The translations under genes and the position numbers were made by a program. Below, piece after piece: positions 14,752-22,537 of a stretch of 31,496 bases of DNA. Below the pieces are notes generated by a model. The model searched no databases. It saw nothing but the letters and a program-made list of their open reading frames with translations, and was not told where the DNA came from. The number at the start of each line of letters is the position of its first letter. The first letter of the stretch is position 1. Source of the stretch: WYEG01 sp049414625 (GTDB lineage Bacteria > Desulfobacterota > Thermodesulfobacteria > Thermodesulfobacteriales > Thermodesulfobacteriaceae); assembly GCA_049414625.1 (NCBI GenBank), contig JBMSAU010000098.1, positions 1 through 31,496 of the forward strand. The letters run 5' to 3'.

Positions 14752-15115
14752 CCGAAAATTTAAAAGAATTAACATTGAGATATTGGCAAACCTTGCACCC
14801 AAGGTGTATTTTCCTGGCAACCCTTCACCCTATCAAGTGCTTAATATAAGCTTTGCAGGGCTTTTTATTAAAGGGCAGACTAATTATAAAAGAGGAGAAA
14901 TTCTTGACATTGAGCTTGAAATCCCAGCCATAGGTAGAATACCTATGAGCGTTGAAGTCGTCTGGATAGATTCCTCCGAACGAAAGGGCATTGGAGTTGA
15001 GATTCATGAAATTCCAGAAGTGTATAAAAAGATATGGGCTTGTTTTGTCAAAGCTTGCCATTGTCTTTTAGAAGCTAAGGAAGGCTATCAAAAGATTCAA
15101 GCAAAGTCTGAATGA
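14741..15115 (+). CDS. PilZ-domain protein
   Basis: A 124-residue cytoplasmic protein. The PilZ marks that bind cyclic di-GMP are there: an RxxxR-like RKFKR near the start (residues 5-9) and a D/NxSxxG motif, NISFAG (35-40), then the beta-barrel part with GIGVEIHE. Asp of the second motif is replaced by Asn, so nucleotide binding needs proof. I start it at ATG 14741 (MIDDRKFKR), which overlaps the end of nnr by 11 bases; TTG 14729 is possible. It ends in ATGA shared with pilD. Being next to the prepilin peptidase, it may tune type IV pilus work, an inference. Confidence 0.8.
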   Translation: MIDDRKFKRINIEILANLAPKVYFPGNPSPYQVLNISFAGLFIKGQTNYKRGEILDIELEIPAIGRIPMSVEVVWIDSSERKGIGVEIHEIPEVYKKIWACFVKACHCLLEAKEGYQKIQAKSE

Positions 15116-15891
15116 GCTATCATTTTTATATTCTTGTTTTCATAATCGGTCTCTGTCTTGGTAGCTTCCTCAATGTTCTAATACATCGCTTACCAAAAGG
15201 AGAGAAGGTCTTTCTTGACCGGTCAAAATGTCCGCACTGCGAAACCTATCTTAAATGGTATCACAACATTCCTTTGCTTAGCTTTATTCTACTGCGCGGA
15301 AGATGCGCCTTCTGTCATCAGAAAATCTCGCTAATCTATCCTGCGGTTGAGCTAATGACTGCAACCCTGCTTTTACTTGTTTACCTCAAATTTTATTACA
15401 ATTTAACAACCTTTATCTTTTTGGCTATCTATTTGTTATTTGGCATAGCCATCTCGTTCATAGATTTAAAAACTAAAGAAATCCCAGACATCTTAAGTCT
15501 GCCTTTATTTTTTTTAGGTATTATTTTCTCAACTCTTGGACACAATCCAAAGGTTCCTGGCTTTGAGCTTTCTTTCATTTCAGGTTTAGCAGGTATTGGA
15601 CTCCTCTTTTTGATCAATGAAGTATACTATCTTTTAACCAAAAGAGATGGCATTGGAATGGGCGATTTAAAGCTTATGTCCGGTATTGGAAGCTACTTTT
15701 CCTACTATTCCTTTTACTATGTGCTGCTCTACGGAAGCATTATAGGAGTTGTCTCTTATTTCCTATGCAGAATCTTTCAAAAAAAGATGAAAAAAGAAAA
15801 AGTAGAAGAAGCTGAAGAATTTTTAAAGACTGAAATCCCCTTTGGACCCTTTCTCTTTATCGGAAGCCTTATTTATCTGTTTTTTCATTAA
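15112..15891 (+). CDS. pilD: Prepilin peptidase / N-methyltransferase (type IV leader peptidase)
   Basis: A 259-residue membrane protein that cuts the leader of type IV prepilins and methylates the new N-terminus. The methyltransferase domain carries two CxxC pairs (Cys40/Cys43 and Cys65/Cys68). The aspartic protease residues are Asp118 in SFIDLKTKEIPD and Asp185 in GIGMGDLKL. About eight hydrophobic segments follow the usual pattern. The start shares ATGA with the PilZ gene. The stop TAA overlaps the stop of the convergent xth gene by 4 bases. Its substrates (pilins) are not in the window, but pilMNOPQ is at the other end. Confidence 0.95.
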   Translation: MSYHFYILVFIIGLCLGSFLNVLIHRLPKGEKVFLDRSKCPHCETYLKWYHNIPLLSFILLRGRCAFCHQKISLIYPAVELMTATLLLLVYLKFYYNLTTFIFLAIYLLFGIAISFIDLKTKEIPDILSLPLFFLGIIFSTLGHNPKVPGFELSFISGLAGIGLLFLINEVYYLLTKRDGIGMGDLKLMSGIGSYFSYYSFYYVLLYGSIIGVVSYFLCRIFQKKMKKEKVEEAEEFLKTEIPFGPFLFIGSLIYLFFH

Positions 15892-16664
15892 AGGTCAAAC
15901 ATGGCAATGATTGGCGCATGGTCTGAAGGCTTTGGCAATCCTCTTGTTTTAAGGTCAACCTCACATTCTTTAAGATGCTCAGCCAGAGGCTTGGTTGCTA
16001 AGATATAGTCAAGCCTCATGCCTAAATTCTTTTTAAAGGCTGAAAATTGATAATCCCACCAGGTAAAAAGACCCTTTTTATCAGGATAAAGAAGTCTAAA
16101 AGTATCAATCAAACCCCAATCAAGTAAGTAGGACATAGCCTTTCTTTCCCGTTCAGTAAAGCAGATTTGTCCCTCAAAAAGCAGTGGGTCGTAAACATCT
16201 TGAGGCTCAACGGCCACATTAAAATCACCGCCTAAGATGATTTTGTCCTGCGGGGAAAAATTCTTCTCTAAATATTCCCTCAGATGATAGAAGAATTCAA
16301 GCTTATAGTAGTAATAATCAGACTCAACAGGTGCACCGTTTGGCACATAAACAGAAAACACATACAAATCTTTGAACCTACAACCAATAAGTCTTTCTTT
16401 AGCTTGAACATCCTGAAACAGGTCTCCAAAGCCTACCACGACTTCATTTGCCTCTTCTTTTGAAAGAATACCTACACCATTTCTTCCTTTCCCGCCAGCA
16501 TGATATACCTTATACCCCAACCTTTGAAAAGGCTCCTTAGGAAAATGTTCAACTTTAGTTTCTTGAAGCAACAAAAAGTCGGGTTGCTTCTCTTCAAGGA
16601 ACCTTAAAACTTGCTCTTTCCTAACATTTATCGAATTAACATTCCAAGAAACTACCTTTAGCAA
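15888..16664 (-). CDS. xth: Exodeoxyribonuclease III / AP endonuclease
   Basis: A 258-residue base-excision repair enzyme of the EEP fold that cuts DNA at abasic sites and removes 3' blocks. Landmarks: WNVNSI at the start, metal-binding Glu35 in LLQETK, GDFNVA, RLDYILAT and the SDHAP motif with His249. The TTG start at 16664 is supported by AAGGAG ending 10 bases before it. mscS lies 3 bases upstream, so they are likely cotranscribed. The length is normal. Confidence 0.93.
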   Translation of the reverse strand: MLKVVSWNVNSINVRKEQVLRFLEEKQPDFLLLQETKVEHFPKEPFQRLGYKVYHAGGKGRNGVGILSKEEANEVVVGFGDLFQDVQAKERLIGCRFKDLYVFSVYVPNGAPVESDYYYYKLEFFYHLREYLEKNFSPQDKIILGGDFNVAVEPQDVYDPLLFEGQICFTERERKAMSYLLDWGLIDTFRLLYPDKKGLFTWWDYQFSAFKKNLGMRLDYILATKPLAEHLKECEVDLKTRGLPKPSDHAPIIAMFDL

Positions 16665-16667
16665 TGT

Positions 16668-17714
16668 TCAATTCTCCTTATTAGGATGATGACTCTCAAG
16701 ATATACCTTTCTAATCGGATAAGGGATTTCGATATTATGCTTCTTAAGATGATCATAAAGCTCCATGATAAAATCGTGGATAAGCTTAAACCTATCGGTC
16801 GGTTCTTTTACCTGAATTAGAAGGTTTAAATTTATCCCTGAGTCCCCAAATCCACTGTATCTTACCGCTGGAGGGAAATCTTTGTTTGCTAGAGGATGCT
16901 CTTTTATAAATCTATTCATAAACGCAAGGATCAATTGTTCTACCTCTTTTAGATTATGTTTATAACTTATGGTGAGAGGGATTATTAAAGTTTGATTGTT
17001 TTCCGGTTGATGATAGTTTATGATTATACTCTGAGCAAGCTTTGAGTTCGGAATAATAATGACATTATTCTGAAGTTGTTTAATAATTGTTGTTCTCCAG
17101 GTTATATCCTCTACCACGCCTTCAAGACCATTTTCTAATCTTATAAAATCACCTGGGCGAATCTGTTTTGCAAGCACAAGATGAATACCAGCAAAAAAGT
17201 TTTCTAAAGTATCCCTTAAGGCAAGACCTATAGCTAAGCCTGCTATACCAAGAGTAGTAATAAAGGGCAAAATGTTTATGTTAAGGATGTTTAAAATTAA
17301 GATAAACCCAATAAAAAAAACTATAACTTTTACAATGATTTCAAAGAGTGTAACTTTTGGAGCAAGATCTGTCTTTTGATTAAGATAAATCTCGAACAAA
17401 CTTACAATAAATCTTGATAAAAAGAGACACAAAGATAATATAAAAAAAATGAGTAAAATTTTATTAATCAAAGAAAAAGATTTATCGGTTATTGGTAAGT
17501 AAACAAAGCTTATATGTGAAGCAAGTAAAAAGAGCCAAAAATAATAAATTTTACCTACAGAACCTAATAAAAGCTTATCCCAAGCCCATTTTGTCTTTTG
17601 AGAAATAAAAACTAAATAACGATAAGCAATTTTTTTTAGTAAATAACCGAAGATAAAGATGCCAATAAAGATTATCAAAGAGAAGAACAGAAAATCTATT
17701 TGACTATAACTCAT
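16668..17714 (-). CDS. Small-conductance mechanosensitive channel, MscS family
   Basis: A 348-residue membrane channel that opens under membrane tension. Four to five hydrophobic segments come first; the pore helix is the glycine/alanine-rich ITTLGIAGLAIGLALRDTL, followed by NFFAGIHLV and the MscS beta domain with IRPGDFIRLENGLEGVVEDITWRTT and IIPNSKL. The coding region is more AT-rich than its neighbours. ATG 17714 lies only about 15 bases behind the groEL terminator and has no clear ribosome binding site, so how it is transcribed is open (readthrough or a weak promoter in the T-run region). It may share a message with xth. Confidence 0.9.
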   Translation of the reverse strand: MSYSQIDFLFFSLIIFIGIFIFGYLLKKIAYRYLVFISQKTKWAWDKLLLGSVGKIYYFWLFLLASHISFVYLPITDKSFSLINKILLIFFILSLCLFLSRFIVSLFEIYLNQKTDLAPKVTLFEIIVKVIVFFIGFILILNILNINILPFITTLGIAGLAIGLALRDTLENFFAGIHLVLAKQIRPGDFIRLENGLEGVVEDITWRTTIIKQLQNNVIIIPNSKLAQSIIINYHQPENNQTLIIPLTISYKHNLKEVEQLILAFMNRFIKEHPLANKDFPPAVRYSGFGDSGINLNLLIQVKEPTDRFKLIHDFIMELYDHLKKHNIEIPYPIRKVYLESHHPNKEN

Positions 17715-17728
17715 AGGATTAAAATAAT

Positions 17729-17755
17729 AAAAAAAGGGGGGGCTTAAAGCCCCCC
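17729..17755 (-). terminator. Rho-independent terminator of groES-groEL
   Basis: On the minus strand a 7-bp GGGGGGC/GCCCCCC stem with a 5-nt loop is followed by seven T residues and an AT-rich tail. It is the best intrinsic terminator in the window. mscS begins 15 bases further on. Confidence 0.88.
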
Positions 17756-17772
17756 TAAGGAGATACTAAATT

Positions 17773-19389
17773 TTAGACTTCACCGCCTGGTATGGGCGGG
17801 GTTTTTTCATCTTTCTTTGGCTTTTCAGCAACCATTGCTTCAGTGGTTAAGAGTAACCCTGCAATGGAGGCTGCATTCTGAAGGGCGCAACGGGCAACCT
17901 TCTTCGGGTCGATAATACCAGCGGCTACTAGGTCTTTATATTCACCGGTTTCAGCATCAAAACCAATGTTGCCTTTCTCAGCCTTAACCTTCTCAACTAC
18001 GATTGAGCCCTCATACCCAGCGTTTGCAGCAATCTGTTTAAGTGGTGCTTCGAGAGCCTTCTTGATTATCTCCACACCATATTGTTCATCTCCATCAAGC
18101 TTGAGGTTTTCCAAGGCCGGAATACACCTAATGTATGCGGTTCCGCCACCAGGAACGATTCCCTCTTCCACGGCAGCTTTTGTAGCGTTAAGAGCATCCT
18201 CTACCCTTGCCTTCTTCTCCTTCATCTCCGTTTCAGTTGCCGCACCAACATAGATCACCGCAACTCCACCAACGAGCTTGGCAAGCCTCTCCTGGAGCTT
18301 TTCCCTATCATAGTCTGAAGTCGTTTCTTCAATCTGAGCTCTTATCTGTTTAATCCTCGCTTCAATGTCTTCTTTCTTACCAGCACCGTCAACGATGGTA
18401 GTATGTTCTTTGGTTACAATAACCTTTCTTGCCCTACCAAGGTCCTTAAGCTGGACATTCTCAAGCTTCATACCAAGTTCTTCAGAAACAAAGGTTCCAC
18501 CAGTGACAATAGCTATGTCCTGAAGCATGGCTTTTCTTCTTTCACCAAAGCCAGGAGCCTTAACAGCGCAGCACTGGAGCACTCCCCTAAGTTTGTTAAC
18601 TACAAGGGTAGCTAGGGCTTCACCCTCTACATCCTCAGCGATGATAAGGATAGGCTTCCCAGCCCTTGCTACCTGCTCAAGAACTGGCAAAAGGTCCTTC
18701 ATGGAGCTGATCTTCTTGTCGTAGACTAGTATGTATGGGTCTTCAAGCACACACTCCATTTTTTCAGGGTCAGTTATAAAGTAAGGAGATATGTAACCAC
18801 GATCAAACTGCATTCCCTCAACCACTTCAAGGTAGGTTTCAAGACCTTTAGATTCCTCAACGGTTATAACACCTTCCTTTCCTACTTTATCCATAGCATC
18901 GGCAATAAGGTTTCCGATTGTTGGGTCGTTGTTAGCAGAAATGGTTGCTACCTGGGCAATCTCCTGACGAGATTTGCAAGGCTGGGCAATCTTTTCAAGC
19001 TCAGCCACCACAACCTCAACGGCTTTGTCAATACCTCTTTTGATAGCCATGGGGTTGATACCTGCAGCAACAAGCTTTACACCCTCTTGAAAGATGGCCT
19101 GCGCAAGAACAGTAGCTGTAGTTGTTCCGTCTCCGGCAACATCGCTTGTCTTAGAAGCAACCTCCTTTACCATCTGAGCGCCCATGTTTTCAAACTTATC
19201 CTCAAGCTCTATCTCCTTAGCAACGGTAACACCATCCTTGGTGATCAGAGGAGAACCAAAGGACCTTTCAAGGATTACGTTTCTTCCTTTAGGACCTAAG
19301 GTTACTTTTACGGCGTTGGCAAGCTTGTTCACACCAGAAAGGATCTTATCTCTGGTGTTAGCTCCATAGATAATTTCCTTAGCAGCCAT
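17773..19389 (-). CDS. groEL: Chaperonin GroEL
   Basis: A 538-residue subunit of the double-ring ATP-driven folding chamber. The sequence is highly typical: GPKGRNVILER, the ATP-binding GDGTTTATVLA, GYISPYFITDPEKM, KAPGFGERR and the long equatorial C-terminal part. The tail is DEKTPPIPGGEV rather than the usual GGM repeats, a small oddity. ATG 19389 is preceded by a clear AAAGGAGGTGG. groES lies upstream on the same strand, and a strong terminator follows. No HrcA-CIRCE operator is visible before the operon. Confidence 0.98.
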   Translation of the reverse strand: MAAKEIIYGANTRDKILSGVNKLANAVKVTLGPKGRNVILERSFGSPLITKDGVTVAKEIELEDKFENMGAQMVKEVASKTSDVAGDGTTTATVLAQAIFQEGVKLVAAGINPMAIKRGIDKAVEVVVAELEKIAQPCKSRQEIAQVATISANNDPTIGNLIADAMDKVGKEGVITVEESKGLETYLEVVEGMQFDRGYISPYFITDPEKMECVLEDPYILVYDKKISSMKDLLPVLEQVARAGKPILIIAEDVEGEALATLVVNKLRGVLQCCAVKAPGFGERRKAMLQDIAIVTGGTFVSEELGMKLENVQLKDLGRARKVIVTKEHTTIVDGAGKKEDIEARIKQIRAQIEETTSDYDREKLQERLAKLVGGVAVIYVGAATETEMKEKKARVEDALNATKAAVEEGIVPGGGTAYIRCIPALENLKLDGDEQYGVEIIKKALEAPLKQIAANAGYEGSIVVEKVKAEKGNIGFDAETGEYKDLVAAGIIDPKKVARCALQNAASIAGLLLTTEAMVAEKPKKDEKTPPIPGGEV

Positions 19390-19436
19390 CCTTCCACCTC
19401 CTTTTATAGAATTTTTTTACTTTATGAGTTCATTTA

Positions 19437-19727
19437 TTAATCTTCAACGATGGCTAAAACATCGTCTTCTCTCATAATAAGAAACTCTTCTCCTTTGATT
19501 TTTATTTCTGTTCCAGCATACTTGCTGAAAAGGATCTTATCTCCCTCTTTCACTTTTAGAGGACGGGTCTGTCCGTTTTCAAGGAGCCTTCCCTCCCCAA
19601 CGGCAATAACTTTCCCCATGATGGGTTTTTCTTTAGCTGTGTCGGGGATGATGATGCCTGCTTCTGTCCTTTGTTCTTCCTCAACCCGTTGAACAAGGAT
19701 CCGATCATAGAGCGGTCTAATCTTCAT
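19437..19727 (-). CDS. groES: Co-chaperonin GroES
   Basis: A 96-residue lid of the GroEL chamber. KIRPLYDRILVQRVE at the start, the mobile loop ending in GIIIPDTAKEKP, and VGEGRLLENGQ and KVKEGDKILFSKYAGTEIK are the family core. A double AGGAGGAGG ribosome binding site precedes ATG 19727. It is the first gene of the groES-groEL operon with the standard order. Confidence 0.97.
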   Translation of the reverse strand: MKIRPLYDRILVQRVEEEQRTEAGIIIPDTAKEKPIMGKVIAVGEGRLLENGQTRPLKVKEGDKILFSKYAGTEIKIKGEEFLIMREDDVLAIVED

Positions 19728-19778
19728 ACATCCACCTCCTCCTGAAGAATTTAGGTTTTGAATTTAAAAGTCAATCAA

Positions 19779-19806
19779 AAAATAATCATCACTTTTTCAA
19801 AGACAA
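19779..19806 (-). promoter_or_regulatory. Weak candidate promoter of groES-groEL
   Basis: TTGTCT (19806-19801), 16 bp, TATTTT (19784-19779) on the minus strand. Other hexamer pairs are possible. There is no CIRCE (TTAGCACTC-N9-GAGTGCTAA) and no clear heat-shock sigma-32 box. Confidence 0.3.
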
Positions 19807-19817
19807 GGGGGTAAGGC

Positions 19818-21392
19818 TTACAATTTTACAAATTCTTCGATTAGTTTTAAAAGATTGGAATTTCCAGATGAGGTGTCTATTTTGAGAAGGTTTGGTATTT
19901 CAGCAGGAGGTTCAAAGGCTTTCTTTTGGTGAAGATAGGTCTCAAACAGGGCATCTGAGGCTGTCTTTTCAGTAGCCCTTTTAGCAAACCTTTCCTTCAC
20001 AACCTCATCGTCTGCTACACACCAGATAAAAAAAACTTCGCAAGGAATATCTTTTAAAACTGAAAAAAGCATATCTCGCCATTTTCTCTTTCGAAAAGTA
20101 GCATCGATTATAACATCTCGTCCGTAAGAAACCTCAATCCTTGCCTTTTTTGCCAAGACTTCATAGGTCTTATCTGATACCTCAGGAGAATAGATACCCT
20201 GTTCAAACTCTGCGTAGTAATGCTTCTCTGGGTCTAAACCAAGGAGCTTTTTTCTCTCAACATCGGAAGAAAGATAAACAGCTGGATACTTTTGAACCAT
20301 CCTTTCTGCTAAGAAAGTTTTGCCTGTGCAAGAAAGCCCCATAAAGACCAAAACCTTAGGTATTCCTTTAGCATATCGAAAGGCAAGGTCAAAGTATCTT
20401 TGGGCAAGGCTTAACGCTTCTTCCCTTGCCTTAGGGCTTAAGCTTTGGTCTTGAGAGGTAAAACATCCGATCTTTCCCCGCACGTAGGCTCGGTAGCATT
20501 TGTAAAAATCTAAAAGTAGCCAAAGGTCTTTATCTCCGCTTCTCTTAACATACTCATCGACAAGGTATTTTGAAAGTTCATCCAATCTATAAAAATCTAA
20601 ATCCATGGCAAGAAAGGCAAGGTCCGAGCAGACATCACCACAACGAAACCTTTCGTTAAACTCAATGCAATCAAAGATGTAAACCTCTCTTAAGTCATCA
20701 AAACAGATGTTTGCCGAATAAAGGTCGCCATGACCATCCCTTATAAAGCCTTCTTTAATCCTCTTTTCAAAAAGGGAAGCATGTTCTTCCATAAACCTTC
20801 TTGAATAGCTAACAATGGTCTCAAATTTTCTTTGAGTTAAAGCCTTGCCAACAAAATCTTTAGTTTGAGAGAAATTTTCCTCTACGTTGTAAGATATAAC
20901 CTCAAGGCTTCCGTATTTTGATACCTCCTCGTTAGTTTCCGCTGTTTGATAAAAAGGAACAAGCTTTTTTACTATCAAGTCTATGTGCTTTGTGGTTAAT
21001 GAACCTTTTGCGAGAAGAGTTTTCATCATCCCCTCTTCTGGGAGCCTCTTCATTTTTACCGCATAATCAACGACTTCACCTTTTGAGGGAACCAAAGGCT
21101 TAGCTACATCTTCTATAAAAAATCTCTCCCCTCTTCTTATCACGGGAACTACGCCCAAATAGATATCTGGGCATAGCCTTTTGTTTAATTTAACCTCCCT
21201 CTCGCAGTAGAACCTTCTTTTCTCAAGAGTTGTAAAATCAAGAAAACCAAAATTTACAGGCTTCTTTATTTTGTAAACTATTTCATCGGTTATGAAAATA
21301 TAGGAAATATGAGTTTGCAGAACTTTAAATTCTTTTGTTGAAAAGGGAAGAGACTCTTTGGTGATAAGTTCGTGCCAAAGGTAGCTTCCCAT
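19818..21392 (-). CDS. Fused aminoglycoside phosphotransferase-like and P-loop kinase protein
   Basis: A 524-residue two-domain protein. The N-terminal part (about 1-330) has the protein kinase-like fold of APH enzymes, with catalytic HGDLYSANICF and metal-binding IFDCIEFNERFR. The C-terminal part (about 340-524) is a small P-loop kinase, with Walker A GLSCTGKTFLA, where Cys replaces the usual Gly, and later IDATFRKRKWR. This architecture is widespread in bacteria and its substrate is unknown; annotation as antibiotic resistance would be unfounded. The promoter TTGCAA-17-TAATAT places transcription start next to ATG 21392, which I prefer over GTG 21398. It is divergent from the deacetylase gene. 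Confidence 0.85.
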   Translation of the reverse strand: MGSYLWHELITKESLPFSTKEFKVLQTHISYIFITDEIVYKIKKPVNFGFLDFTTLEKRRFYCEREVKLNKRLCPDIYLGVVPVIRRGERFFIEDVAKPLVPSKGEVVDYAVKMKRLPEEGMMKTLLAKGSLTTKHIDLIVKKLVPFYQTAETNEEVSKYGSLEVISYNVEENFSQTKDFVGKALTQRKFETIVSYSRRFMEEHASLFEKRIKEGFIRDGHGDLYSANICFDDLREVYIFDCIEFNERFRCGDVCSDLAFLAMDLDFYRLDELSKYLVDEYVKRSGDKDLWLLLDFYKCYRAYVRGKIGCFTSQDQSLSPKAREEALSLAQRYFDLAFRYAKGIPKVLVFMGLSCTGKTFLAERMVQKYPAVYLSSDVERKKLLGLDPEKHYYAEFEQGIYSPEVSDKTYEVLAKKARIEVSYGRDVIIDATFRKRKWRDMLFSVLKDIPCEVFFIWCVADDEVVKERFAKRATEKTASDALFETYLHQKKAFEPPAEIPNLLKIDTSSGNSNLLKLIEEFVKL

Positions 21393-21401
21393 TTCCACTC
21401 T

Positions 21402-21430
21402 ATATTAACAAACAAAAAAGATTGTTGCAA
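21402..21430 (-). promoter_or_regulatory. Promoter of the kinase fusion, near leaderless
   Basis: Minus strand: TTGCAA (21430-21425), 17 bp, TAATAT (21407-21402), then 9 nt to ATG 21392, predicting a leader of about 0-3 nt. The -35 box is palindromic and is shared with the divergent promoter. Confidence 0.65.
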
Positions 21431-21453
21431 CGACTGCGGTTTTATTTTAAAAT
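21425..21453 (+). promoter_or_regulatory. Promoter of the deacetylase operon
   Basis: Plus strand: TTGCAA (21425-21430), 17 bp, TAAAAT (21448-21453). A GGAGTGAG ribosome binding site (from 21476) comes before ATG 21490. It uses the same six -35 bases as the opposite promoter. Confidence 0.6.
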
Positions 21454-21489
21454 TTCTGAAAATTCCTTAAAACTTGGAGTGAGATTAAA

Positions 21490-22533
21490 ATGAAAAAGGT
21501 TGCTATAGTCTACGATGATATCTATCTAAAACATAACCCCGGAGACTATCATCCAGAGAGTCCTTATCGGCTTTTAGCCATCTGGGAAAGGTTGATGAAG
21601 GAAGATGTTAAGGATTACCTTGAGGTTTTTAAGCCCTATCGTGCGGAAAAAGACGAAATACTCTGGGCTCATACTAAAGAGCTTTATTCACTTATAGAAT
21701 CAACCGCTGGAAAACCTTTTTACTACTTAGATGGTGATACTGCGACGAACGAATACTCTTTTGAGGCTGCTCTTTATGCTGCTGGCGCTCAGAAAAAGGC
21801 TTTAGAGCTTCTCTTTCAGGAAGGCTTTGACATGGTCTTTTCTTTAGTTAGACCACCTGGACATCATGCCGAAAGGTCTCGGGCTATGGGCTTTTGTCTC
21901 TTCAACAACGTTGCCCTTGCCGCCTACTATGCCAAAAATCTGTATAAATTAGACCGAATCTTGATCGTAGACTTTGACCTTCATCATGGCAACGGAACAC
22001 AGGATATCTTTTGGGAAGACCATCAAGTTCTCTTCTTCTCAACCCATCGTTATCCCTACTACCCAGGCACTGGAAACTACAATGAAATTGGAGGAGGCTC
22101 GGCGAGAGGTTTTACGATAAATGTTCCATTAAAAGGTACTTCTCACGATGGAGATTTTCTCTATTTTTATCAGAAGCTGCTAAAACCGATAGCTCTTCAG
22201 TATAAACCTCAGCTTATCCTTGTTTCCGCAGGCTATGATTGCTTGCGGGGGGATCCTTTAGGGGGCACGAATTTAACTTTTGAAGGACTGGCCATGATAC
22301 TGGCTACCTTAAAAGATATTGCAGAAGAAACCTCCAAAGGAAAGATCGCCTTTACTCTTGAAGGGGGCTATAATCTATCAAACCTTGCTGAAGGCGTAGC
22401 TTTAACGATAAAGGTCTTTTCTGAAGCTGTTAAAATCGGGGTAGATGAAAATCCCATACCCTCATCTTATTCCGAAGAACTCCTTGCCAAAATTAGAGAC
22501 CTTCTTCGTTTTAAAGACTATTGGGAAGTCTAG
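21490..22533 (+). CDS. Histone deacetylase-family amidohydrolase
   Basis: A 347-residue zinc enzyme of the HDAC/acetoin-utilisation/acetylpolyamine family. Active-site motifs are complete: RPPGHHAE with the His-His pair, GFCLFNN, the zinc and charge-relay motif VDFDLHHGNGTQ, SAGYD and LEGGYN. In bacteria such enzymes remove acetyl groups from polyamines or from lysines of proteins; the sequence does not decide which. It has a Shine-Dalgarno sequence, and an aminotransferase follows 4 bases after its stop, with tgt and yajC beyond, so a four- or five-gene transcript is likely. The divergent kinase fusion shares the promoter region. Confidence 0.9.
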   Translation: MKKVAIVYDDIYLKHNPGDYHPESPYRLLAIWERLMKEDVKDYLEVFKPYRAEKDEILWAHTKELYSLIESTAGKPFYYLDGDTATNEYSFEAALYAAGAQKKALELLFQEGFDMVFSLVRPPGHHAERSRAMGFCLFNNVALAAYYAKNLYKLDRILIVDFDLHHGNGTQDIFWEDHQVLFFSTHRYPYYPGTGNYNEIGGGSARGFTINVPLKGTSHDGDFLYFYQKLLKPIALQYKPQLILVSAGYDCLRGDPLGGTNLTFEGLAMILATLKDIAEETSKGKIAFTLEGGYNLSNLAEGVALTIKVFSEAVKIGVDENPIPSSYSEELLAKIRDLLRFKDYWEV

Positions 22534-22537
22534 AGTT

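Noticed and set aside
17966..19369. Several long plus-strand frames antisense to groEL
   Set aside because: They are shadows of a conserved gene with no ribosome sites or family features; similar antisense frames across serS, fabF, pilQ and trmFO were dropped for the same reason.
19728..19817. CIRCE/HrcA operator before groES
   Set aside because: No inverted TTAGCACTC-type repeat is present.
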